Shown: positions 49,481 through 55,899 of the stretch, in pieces
Position numbering within the stretch: position 1 is the first letter of the stretch
Layout of the letters: each line of letters begins with the position of its first letter
DNA from: an uncultured Bacillaceae bacterium
Lineage (GTDB): Bacteria > Bacillota > Bacilli > Bacillales > Bacillaceae_L
Assembly (NCBI GenBank): GCA_947497585.1
Contig: CANMHG010000016.1
Span: 1-55,899 of the forward strand
Length of the DNA: 55,899 bases
Direction of reading: 5' to 3'
Notes under the pieces: generated by a model
Database searches by the model: none
What the model was told of the DNA's origin: nothing
What the model saw: the letters and a program-made list of their open reading frames with translations, nothing else
Program-made: the position numbers and the translations under genes

Positions 49481-50290
49481 CTAGACCGCTCCTTCTTTCG
49501 TTAATTCTTCCCATGAAAACTCTACAATACGCTCTCCATCTCCAAGGTCGATTTGTAGAATTCTTTCTAATATATTTAACCCTACGACTTTACCATTACC
49601 GATTGGAGTTTCAATTGTCTCACCAATATCCGGTAACTGCTCTTTCGCGGATTCATATTCATCATTTTCGTATTTCAAGCAGCACATTAGACGACCGCAT
49701 AACCCCGAGATCTTAGTAGGATTTAAAGATAGGTTTTGATCCTTAGCCATCTTAATTGATACTGGTTCAAAGTCACCTAGGAAAGTTGAACAACATAGCA
49801 TTCTCCCACATGGACCAATACCGCCAAGCATCTTAGCTTCATCTCTAACCCCTATTTGTCGCAATTCAATCCTTGTACGGAAAATTGCAGCAAGATCCTT
49901 TACTAAGTCCCTAAAATCTACTCTTCCATCTGCAGTGAAATAAAAGATTACCTTATTGCGGTCAAATGTAAATTCTACATCAACCAGCTTCATATCTAGA
50001 CCATGCTCAGATACTTTATCTACACAAGATTCATAAGCATCTTTTGCAGCCTGCTTATTTTCCTCTACAATCAATCGATCTTTTTCATCCGCAATACGAA
50101 TGACCTTTTTAAGTGGTAAAACAATATCGTTTTCACCAACTTGTTTTTTATTTATAACAACTTTCCCAAATTCAATTCCTCGAACTGTCTCCACAATGAC
50201 ATATTCATCATCTGGAATGACTAGACCATTTGGGTCAAAGTAATATATTTTACCCGCTTTTTTAAAGCGTACACCAACTACATCATACAA
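49481..50290 (-). CDS. ricT: PSP1-domain protein RicT (YaaT)
   Basis: Part of the RicAFT (YlbF-YmcA-YaaT) complex that stimulates the Spo0F phosphorelay and directs RNase Y in B. subtilis. 269 residues with the PSP1 domain near 60-145 (VKVEFTFDRNKVIFYF region) and a cysteine cluster GGIGPCGRMLCCSTFLG and GLCGRLMCCLKYE near 155-203 that binds iron-sulfur clusters in the B. subtilis complex. It overlaps holB by 8 bases. Confidence 0.96.
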   Translation of the reverse strand: MYDVVGVRFKKAGKIYYFDPNGLVIPDDEYVIVETVRGIEFGKVVINKKQVGENDIVLPLKKVIRIADEKDRLIVEENKQAAKDAYESCVDKVSEHGLDMKLVDVEFTFDRNKVIFYFTADGRVDFRDLVKDLAAIFRTRIELRQIGVRDEAKMLGGIGPCGRMLCCSTFLGDFEPVSIKMAKDQNLSLNPTKISGLCGRLMCCLKYENDEYESAKEQLPDIGETIETPIGNGKVVGLNILERILQIDLGDGERIVEFSWEELTKEGAV

Positions 50291-51287
50291 GCTTTAACCC
50301 CTCCTGCAATTTAAATACCAATTGCTCCATCAATAAGTGTGGATTCATGTTGGTGTTTAACCGTTTTTTAGCCTCTAGTATGGCTTCTATTTGATCACAG
50401 ACACGCTTTCCTGAAGTAATAAGTGCCTGTTGTTTTAATTCTTGAATAATATCACTATATATAACCTTGTCCTCATCGCCAAGCTGGATAAATAATAAAT
50501 CTTTATAAACTAGTAATAATAAATCTAACCCTAAGAAAAGCTCTTCTTTTTCTTTAAAATGAGTAAGCCATTTATCTTGAATAAAAAAGAGGGCATTCCC
50601 CGGTCTATTTATTAATACTTCATATAATTGTAACACTATTTTTCTAGACTGTGCAAACGAATCATCCTTGCATAAGTCGGAAGCATCTTCCAAGTTATTG
50701 GTAACATGAGCAACCAGATGAGCAACTGTAGCATTAAAGCCATTTTCCTGCAAACGACCTGCAATTACATGAGGTGACAAAGGCTTAAAAGGTAAGACTT
50801 GGCATCTTGATAATATCGTATTTAACATACGATGAACTTGCTCTGTTAGAAGAATGGCCACCGTTTGTTTACCTGGTTCCTCTAAAAATTTTAGTAAACT
50901 ATTAGCAGCGTTTGTCGTCATTTTGTCTGCATGATCTATAATATATAACTTTTTATTAGATTCAACGCCTGTCTTTGAAAATTCCTCTTGTAAGGCTTGT
51001 ATTTGACCCTTTTTTATCGAAAGACCATCAGGCTCAACAATATGAATATCTGGGTGATTTCCTGAGGAAATTCTTCGACAATTAGAACAATCATTACATG
51101 GTTTGTATTCAACACGATTTAGACAAAATAGACTTTTGGCAAACAGAATGCTAACTTCTCTCTTTCCTGTCCCTCTACTTCCTTCGAACAAGTAGGCATG
51201 GGAAACACGCCCTTTTTGTATGCTATTACCGATCATTTTTAAAACTGTAGGCTGATAATGCTCGAGCTGTTCCCACGATTTACTCAT
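50283..51287 (-). CDS. holB: DNA polymerase III delta' subunit
   Basis: Clamp-loader subunit. 334 residues of AAA+ fold: a P-loop-like SRGTGKREVSILFAKSLF near 36-53, a zinc module with four Cys (CLNRVEYKPCNDCSNC region near 54-69), sensor region LLKFLEEPGKQTVAILL near 130-146, and SRC finger ILSRCQVLPF near 159. It overlaps ricT by 8 bases and follows yaaR by 16 bp. Confidence 0.95.
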   Translation of the reverse strand: MSKSWEQLEHYQPTVLKMIGNSIQKGRVSHAYLFEGSRGTGKREVSILFAKSLFCLNRVEYKPCNDCSNCRRISSGNHPDIHIVEPDGLSIKKGQIQALQEEFSKTGVESNKKLYIIDHADKMTTNAANSLLKFLEEPGKQTVAILLTEQVHRMLNTILSRCQVLPFKPLSPHVIAGRLQENGFNATVAHLVAHVTNNLEDASDLCKDDSFAQSRKIVLQLYEVLINRPGNALFFIQDKWLTHFKEKEELFLGLDLLLLVYKDLLFIQLGDEDKVIYSDIIQELKQQALITSGKRVCDQIEAILEAKKRLNTNMNPHLLMEQLVFKLQEGLKLV

Positions 51288-51303
51288 TTAAATCACTCTT
51301 TCC

Positions 51304-51744
51304 TTACATATAAAGGTTTATAAGTAAGCCCTTAACTTCTCCTATTTTACCCAATATATCAATGGACTGTTTTTCCTTAGCTAATATATCCTCTGTTAAA
51401 GCAATAAGTGTATGATCAATTTCTTCAACAAGTTTTAGAGACCTACTATGTCCCTGGGAACTCCAGCTATGTGACTGTTTCAGTTCCATTCCAAAATCTA
51501 CAGCCTGCTCAACAAACTGTTTGACTAATCGTTTATAACTAGCTAAATCCTTAAAAGTTCGGGAACGGTCAAGTCGTTGTCCCGCAATATCTATGTTAGC
51601 CATTAGCTTATTCAATTGCTCAATGTGCAGTTTGCTTTCTTGCTTTTGCACAAGCTCTCCAAATCTAACATTCCCAGTTAGAGAAGACTTTTGGTCTGTT
51701 CTTCCTTTATCTATGGATAGTCGTAAATCTTGACTAATTTTCAT
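51304..51744 (-). CDS. yaaR: DUF327 family protein YaaR
   Basis: A 146-residue, mostly helical cytoplasmic protein of the DUF327 family with no membrane segment or signal peptide. Recognisable blocks are GQRLDRSRTFKDLASYKRLV near 55-74 and FVEQAVDFGMEL. Function unknown; it is a conserved member of the tmk-darA-yaaR-holB neighbourhood in Bacillaceae and lies 18 bp after darA. Confidence 0.88.
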   Translation of the reverse strand: MKISQDLRLSIDKGRTDQKSSLTGNVRFGELVQKQESKLHIEQLNKLMANIDIAGQRLDRSRTFKDLASYKRLVKQFVEQAVDFGMELKQSHSWSSQGHSRSLKLVEEIDHTLIALTEDILAKEKQSIDILGKIGEVKGLLINLYM

Positions 51745-51762
51745 CCCATAACTCCTCTAAAC

Positions 51763-52134
<372 letters not shown>

Positions 52135-52180
52135 TCATTTTACGATTATTGGTAACAAATTGTTCACCATGTTATTTCTT

Positions 52181-52189
52181 ATTATAGCA
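52181..52189 (-). promoter_or_regulatory. Extended -10 promoter of the darA operon
   Basis: The minus strand has TGCTATAAT (52189-52181), an extended -10 with a perfect core, in the gap between the tmk terminator and darA. No strong -35 is visible, which is usual for extended -10 promoters. Confidence 0.5.
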
Positions 52190-52207
52190 AGAATTGTCCA
52201 ATCTGAA

Positions 52208-52241
52208 AGAAAAACCTCAAAATCCACTGATTTCTGAGGTT
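52208..52241 (-). terminator. Terminator after tmk
   Basis: A bulged hairpin (AACCTCA.AATC / complementary arm, 52241-52213) that overlaps the tmk stop is followed on the minus strand by TTTTTCTTTC. Confidence 0.8.
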
Positions 52242-52869
52242 ATTTTACTAACATTGATTCAATTAACTCTGTTACTTCTGAAAAGACCTCGTTCAAAGTT
52301 CGTTCTGCATCAACCACTTGGATACGCTCCTTAAATCGATCTGCCAAAAGCATATATCCTTCATAAACCTTATGGTGAAAATCAATTGCCTCTAAATCTA
52401 AACGATTTACTTCTCTATCTTCATTTTTGTAGATACGTTCCATTCCCTTTTCAGGACTTATCTTAAATAATAACGTTAGAATTGGCATAACCCCGTCAAT
52501 TGCAAACTCATTTATAGATAATACTTCTTCAATTCCAAGGCCTCTTGCATGTCCTTGATATGCTAATGAGCTATCAATAAATCGATCACATAATACAACC
52601 TTACCCTCTTTTAATGCTGGGATAACCTTTTCAACTAAATGCTGTCTTCTAGCAGCTGCATATAAAAGTGCTTCTGTTCTGCCATCCATCATCGTATTTT
52701 TTTTATCCAAAATAACAGAACGTATCTGTTCTGATATCGCAATTCCACCTGGTTCCCTCGTTGAAAGAACGTCAAATCCTTTCCCACGAAGCTCTTTCTC
52801 AAGTAAACCTAAAATTGTTGTTTTCCCAGCTCCTTCTGGGCCTTCAAAGGTGATAAAATAACCAGTCAC
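52240..52869 (-). CDS. tmk: Thymidylate kinase
   Basis: Phosphorylates dTMP to dTDP. 209 residues: P-loop [16 protein letters not shown] near 5-20, the DR(Y/F/H) motif [19 protein letters not shown] near 93-111, and the LID region. It follows yaaO by 25 bp and ends at a terminator, so yaaO-tmk may be one transcript separate from the darA operon. Confidence 0.97.
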   Translation of the reverse strand: MTGYFITFEGPEGAGKTTILGLLEKELRGKGFDVLSTREPGGIAISEQIRSVILDKKNTMMDGRTEALLYAAARRQHLVEKVIPALKEGKVVLCDRFIDSSLAYQGHARGLGIEEVLSINEFAIDGVMPILTLLFKISPEKGMERIYKNEDREVNRLDLEAIDFHHKVYEGYMLLADRFKERIQVVDAERTLNEVFSEVTELIESMLVK

Positions 52870-52894
52870 AATCCATTCTCCTTTTACTTAACTC

Positions 52895-54340
52895 CTAATC
52901 ACATTGTTGTTTCTTATCAAATACAATTAATGAGTCTTCTTTTATAGCAACCGAACCTTGAAACCTTGCTCCGCTGTTTTTATATTTCAACAGCAGCTCG
53001 ATATGTTCTTTAGATATCTCTTCACCGACCATAAGCAATGGTATCCCTGGTGGATATGGCGTAACCATTTCTGCAGAAATATATCCACACGCCTTATCAA
53101 TCGAAATCTTTATCTGACTATATTTATTTTGTTCCTTATACCCTATAGCTAATTCTGTTAAAGGTTCAAAATAAAGATAAGTATTATTTATAGTAAATCG
53201 TTCTTCAACTTTGTTTTGAAGAGCTTCTTTTATTCTGTCAATTGTATCTTCACTTTCTAACCTTGTTGTTAAAGGTACAACAAAAAGTACATTATAAGGA
53301 TCTGCCATTTCTGTGAAGATTCCCTTTTGTTCAAAGATTTTTTGTAGTTCATATCCAGATAATGAACAGTCAGACTGAACAGTAACTTTTAATAAATCCT
53401 GACTGATTAAAGGGTTGGAAGATTCAACAACTCTTATTCCGTCGATTTCATTTAGTTCTTTCTTAAATGTTGTAACTTGCTCTCTTATTCTATCTATATC
53501 TTGTTTATCAAATGAAGCTAAATAACTTCTTGCTATATCAAGAGAAGCCATAATTGGATAAGATGGACTACTTGATTGTAACATCTGTAAATAAAGTTTT
53601 AGCTTTTTTAGATCTACTAAATCACTATTAAAATGAAGGTAGGAACCCATTGTCATTGCCGGTAGCGTTTTATGAGCGGAGTGCACAACAATATCTGCTC
53701 CATAGTCAATGGCAGAGGTCGGAAATCCTTCATGAACAAAATGAGCACCATGAGCCTCATCCACGAGAACACTTGTCCCGTTTTCATGTGCTAACTGAAC
53801 AATGGCTAGCAAATCACTGCTCATACCATAATAATTTGGGTTGGTTAAAATAATGGCTTTTACATTTGGATAACGATTAAATGCTTGCCTTATCGTTTCT
53901 TCTGAAACACCAGAAACTACCTTCATATCCTTATCATATTCAGGCGTTAAAAAAACAGGTATTACCCCAGCTAACTGAATTCCATTCATAATGGACTTAT
54001 GTGAATTTCGTTGAACGAATACAGTATCTCCTTCGTTACAAGCTGCTAAAATCATCGAAAGATTACCTACTGTTGAACCATTGACAAGAAAAAAACTATC
54101 TCTAACCCCATATAACCCTGCAGTTAGCTGCTGAGCCTCCATTATAGGTCCCTCTGGGTCATGTAAGTCGTCTAAGCCTGAAAGTTCGGTCACATCAATC
54201 TTAAGTAGATCCTCATAGACGCTTCTAGCATCCTTTGGAAAGACCATCCCAGATTTATGACCAGGTACATGATAAGAGATTGAATTCAGTTGAAGGTGCT
54301 TAACCAATGCTGTATATAGCGGTGTTTGTCTTTGGTCCAT
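52895..54340 (-). CDS. yaaO: Orn/Lys/Arg decarboxylase family protein (YaaO)
   Basis: A PLP-dependent fold-I amino acid decarboxylase; substrate (arginine, lysine or ornithine) is not resolvable from sequence. 481 residues: FLVNGSTVGNLSMILAACNE near 77-96, VQRNSHKSIMNGI, the PLP Asp in LVDEAHGAHF near 204-213 and the Schiff-base Lys in HSAHKTLPAM near 228-237. The C-terminal domain includes VTPYPPGIPLLMVGE. A TATAAT stands about 45 bp before the start (54382-54387) with no good -35. xpaC and yaaN, which precede it in B. subtilis, are missing. Confidence 0.93.
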   Translation of the reverse strand: MDQRQTPLYTALVKHLQLNSISYHVPGHKSGMVFPKDARSVYEDLLKIDVTELSGLDDLHDPEGPIMEAQQLTAGLYGVRDSFFLVNGSTVGNLSMILAACNEGDTVFVQRNSHKSIMNGIQLAGVIPVFLTPEYDKDMKVVSGVSEETIRQAFNRYPNVKAIILTNPNYYGMSSDLLAIVQLAHENGTSVLVDEAHGAHFVHEGFPTSAIDYGADIVVHSAHKTLPAMTMGSYLHFNSDLVDLKKLKLYLQMLQSSSPSYPIMASLDIARSYLASFDKQDIDRIREQVTTFKKELNEIDGIRVVESSNPLISQDLLKVTVQSDCSLSGYELQKIFEQKGIFTEMADPYNVLFVVPLTTRLESEDTIDRIKEALQNKVEERFTINNTYLYFEPLTELAIGYKEQNKYSQIKISIDKACGYISAEMVTPYPPGIPLLMVGEEISKEHIELLLKYKNSGARFQGSVAIKEDSLIVFDKKQQCD

Positions 54341-54483
54341 TTTTCACGTTCCTTTAACTCGAGACATGCACTAACTTTACCTATTATAACAGGAAAAAGG
54401 GAAAAAAGAATAAGAGTTAAGGATAAACGTTGTAGTTGGTAGATTATATTTTAGACGATTTAAAAAAGAAAAACCCTTAGATA

Positions 54484-54515
54484 GCAAAAAAAAGAAGGCC
54501 CGCTCTTGGGCCTTT
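54484..54515 (-). terminator. Terminator after csfB
   Basis: A stem AAAGGCCC / GGGCCTT (54515-54495) with a 6-base loop is followed on the minus strand by TCTTTTTTTT, starting five bases past the csfB stop. Confidence 0.92.
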
Positions 54516-54519
54516 AAAT

Positions 54520-54723
54520 CTAGGAATATATCTCCGGTGTTGTAACCTTTTTTAATTTTGATAAATAGTAAAGGTACTTCGGATCATTTGTTTCTGTTTG
54601 AATCATATCTCTTTCACAATCAGTACAAATAAACTTTGTGTACAGGTGTATGCCTCTATCTCTATTCTGTTCACATATAATGCACGTTTCCCCTATGTTC
54701 TGTTTTGCAATGAGTGAACTCAT
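54520..54723 (-). CDS. csfB: Anti-sigma factor Gin (CsfB)
   Basis: A forespore protein that inhibits sigma-G (and sigma-E) until engulfment is complete in B. subtilis. From MSSLIAKQN it has 67 residues with GGAGG before the ATG; an upstream in-frame start would add 11 residues. Two zinc-binding CxxC pairs (ETCIICEQNRDRGIHLY and KFICTDCERDMI) and the end YLSKLKKVTTPEIYS match the family. A sigma-F-type promoter precedes it. Confidence 0.93.
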   Translation of the reverse strand: MSSLIAKQNIGETCIICEQNRDRGIHLYTKFICTDCERDMIQTETNDPKYLYYLSKLKKVTTPEIYS

Positions 54724-54745
54724 CTGCCTCCACCTCCATACACTA

Positions 54746-54774
54746 ATTCTGTCCAATTCACTTAAGTTGTATAC
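54746..54774 (-). promoter_or_regulatory. Sigma-F-type promoter of csfB
   Basis: The minus strand has GTATA (54774-54770), a 15-bp spacer and GGACAGAAT (54754-54746), fitting GYWTA-N15-16-GGNNANANT. It is 22 bp upstream of the chosen start codon. B. subtilis csfB is a sigma-F gene. Confidence 0.75.
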
Positions 54775-54898
54775 ACAATTTTTAATTTATTTAAATGTTC
54801 CGACTATCTTTTTTTATTACTCTATGACACTTTTGAATTATTGTGTCTGTCTATAAGGAGTAAATTTGGGCTTAGATATATAGATTTGTAGATGGGTG

Positions 54899-55376
54899 GT
54901 GTATTACATTAGAGGTCATTGGATTTGGATTCATTTGATTATGTTCTCGCTCAACCTGTCCGAATAACCTTTCGATTCGGACTTGATTGACTATGCTCTC
55001 GCTCAACCTGTCCGAATAACCTTGGGATTCGGACTTGTTTGGCTGGGCTCTCACTTAACCTGTCCGAATAACCTTGGGATTTGGACTTGTTTGGCTGGGC
55101 TCTCACTTAACCTGTCCGAATAACCTTGGGATTTGGACTTGTTTGGCTGGACTCTTACTTAACCTGTCCGAATAACCTTGGGATTTGGACTTGTTTGGCT
55201 GGACTCTTACTCAACCTGTCCGAATAACCTTGGGATTCGGACTTGTTTGGCTGGACTCTGTCTCAACCTGTCCGAATAACCTTGGGATTTGGACTTGTTT
55301 GGCTGGACTCTTACTCAACCTGTCCGAATAATCTTGGGATTCGGACTTGTTTGGCTGGACTCTCACTCAACCTGTC
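54899..55376 (+). repeat. 52-bp tandem repeat array (8 units plus partial ends)
   Basis: Eight contiguous units start at 54951, 55003, 55055, 55107, 55159, 55211, 55263 and 55315, all exactly 52 bp apart; a diverged half unit precedes them and 10 bases of a ninth follow at 55367. Each unit contains GTCCGAAT and ATTCGGAC (or ATTTGGAC), which can form an 8-bp hairpin with a 9-base loop. There are no unique spacers, so it is not CRISPR. The period is not a multiple of three and small frames through it look spurious. Confidence 0.95.
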
Positions 55377-55387
55377 ACAAATCAAGC

Positions 55388-55609
55388 TACAGAATCCTTC
55401 GTAAGTTTCCTCGCTCAAATCCTCGATTCTCAAAACCCGTCCATACCTAGTCTTTTACATGATACATCAACAAAACCTCATGGTATTCATTTAAACACAA
55501 AAAAGAACCAGCACTCAGCTGGTTCTCTCACTTAGCTTGGCAACGTCCTACTCTCACAGGGGGAAACCCCCAACTACCATCGGCGTTGAAGAGCTTAACT
55601 TCCGTGTTC
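55388..55609 (-). pseudogene. Truncated 5S rRNA duplicate with its flank and terminator
   Basis: Positions 55535-55609 repeat about 75 bases of the 5S 3' end, from GCTTGGCAACG through TCCGTGTTC, almost identical to the intact copy at the right edge. Beyond 55609 the rest of the 5S gene is absent. The terminator hairpin and a diverged downstream flank (from CAGAATCCTTCG at 55390) are repeated too. The remnant cannot give a functional 5S. Confidence 0.88.
55501..55525 (-). terminator. rRNA operon terminator, second copy
   Basis: GAACCAGC / GCTGGTTC (55505-55525) with a 5-base loop is followed on the minus strand by TTTTTTGTG. It is the duplicate of the terminator at 55793-55813 and would act as a back-up stop for the rRNA operon. 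Confidence 0.85.
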
Positions 55610-55787
55610 AGCGGTCGGCTTCCGATTAGCTTCAGAATCCTTCGTCAGTTTCCTTCGCTCCGATCCTCATGTACGCAGTACATTCCGGTTCTCACTCACT
55701 CACTTCCTTGTCTTCTTCGCTTCTCGAAACCCAACCATACCTAGTTTTCACATTATACTTCCTGAAACCTTACGGTTTCCAAAACAA

Positions 55788-55813
55788 AAAAAGAACCAGC
55801 ACTCAGCTGGTTC
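55788..55813 (-). terminator. rRNA operon terminator, first copy
   Basis: GAACCAGC / GCTGGTTC (55793-55813) followed on the minus strand by TTTTTTTGTTTTGG, ten bases past the 5S 3' end. Confidence 0.92.
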
Positions 55814-55822
55814 TCTCACTTT

Positions 55823-55899
<77 letters not shown>

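Noticed and set aside
54872..55054. Short open frame across the 52-bp repeat array
   Set aside because: The period is not a multiple of three, the translation only reflects the repeat, and there is no ribosome site.
54899..55376. CRISPR array
   Set aside because: Units are contiguous 52-bp copies with no unique spacers and no cas genes nearby.

Overview
The window is a contiguous piece of a low-GC Firmicute chromosome. It is almost certainly Bacillaceae (Bacillus in the broad sense), and it corresponds to the origin-proximal segment that runs from csfB to lysS between two rRNA operons in Bacillus subtilis. The evidence is the near-complete gene order, sporulation genes (spoIIE, spoVT, spoVG, yabG, sspF, csfB, fin, yabP/yabQ), AbrB/Spo0A control sequences, and protein sequences close to the B. 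subtilis family members. Species cannot be fixed from the sequence alone. Nearly everything is on the minus strand and is therefore read from high to low coordinates; abrB is the one clear plus-strand gene.

Layout, read in the direction of transcription (right to left). At 55899-54757 lie the 3' part of a 5S rRNA gene, a tandem-duplicated 5S remnant, and a 52-bp tandem repeat array. Next come csfB and yaaO, then tmk, and the darA-yaaR-holB-ricT-yabA group (DNA replication, c-di-AMP sensing, biofilm/sporulation control). yabB-rsmI, the divergent abrB, metG, tatD, yabE and rnmV-ksgA follow. After these are yabG, veg, sspF, ispE, purR-ridA, spoVG, glmU-prs, ctc, pth and fin. Then come mfd, spoVT, yabM-yabN-rqcP, yabP-yabQ-divIC, yabR, tRNA-Met/tRNA-Glu, spoIIE, yabS-yabT, tilS-hpt, ftsH, coaX-hslO-prsA-like, cysK, the folate operon pabB-pabA-pabC-folP-folB-folK-yazB-dusB, lysS, and the leader and 5' end of a 16S rRNA gene.

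Functionally the segment combines translation (lysS, metG, tRNAs, rRNA maturation enzymes rnmV/ksgA/rsmI, dusB, tilS, pth, ctc, rqcP), folate and cysteine synthesis, nucleotide and cell-wall precursors (prs, hpt, tmk, glmU, ispE), DNA replication and repair (holB, yabA, mfd), and many sporulation regulators. Control sites match compartment-specific expression. They include a Spo0A-type promoter with 21-bp spacing at spoIIE, a sigma-F-like promoter at csfB, sigma-G-like promoters at spoVT and fin, a sigma-K-like promoter at yabG, a sigma-H promoter at spoVG, 0A boxes at abrB and inverted PurBoxes at purR.

Compared with B. subtilis the window lacks xpaC and yaaN (between csfB and yaaO) and yazA (between yabB and rsmI). 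Non-genic elements are the least ordinary part: four copies of a ~132-bp imperfectly palindromic interspersed element, the 52-bp hairpin-bearing tandem array beside the rRNA operon, the truncated 5S duplication, a candidate leader-peptide attenuator before metG, and a folB gene that seems to start at AUC. I see no prophage, transposase, CRISPR array or defence island; the window is mostly conserved core genome.
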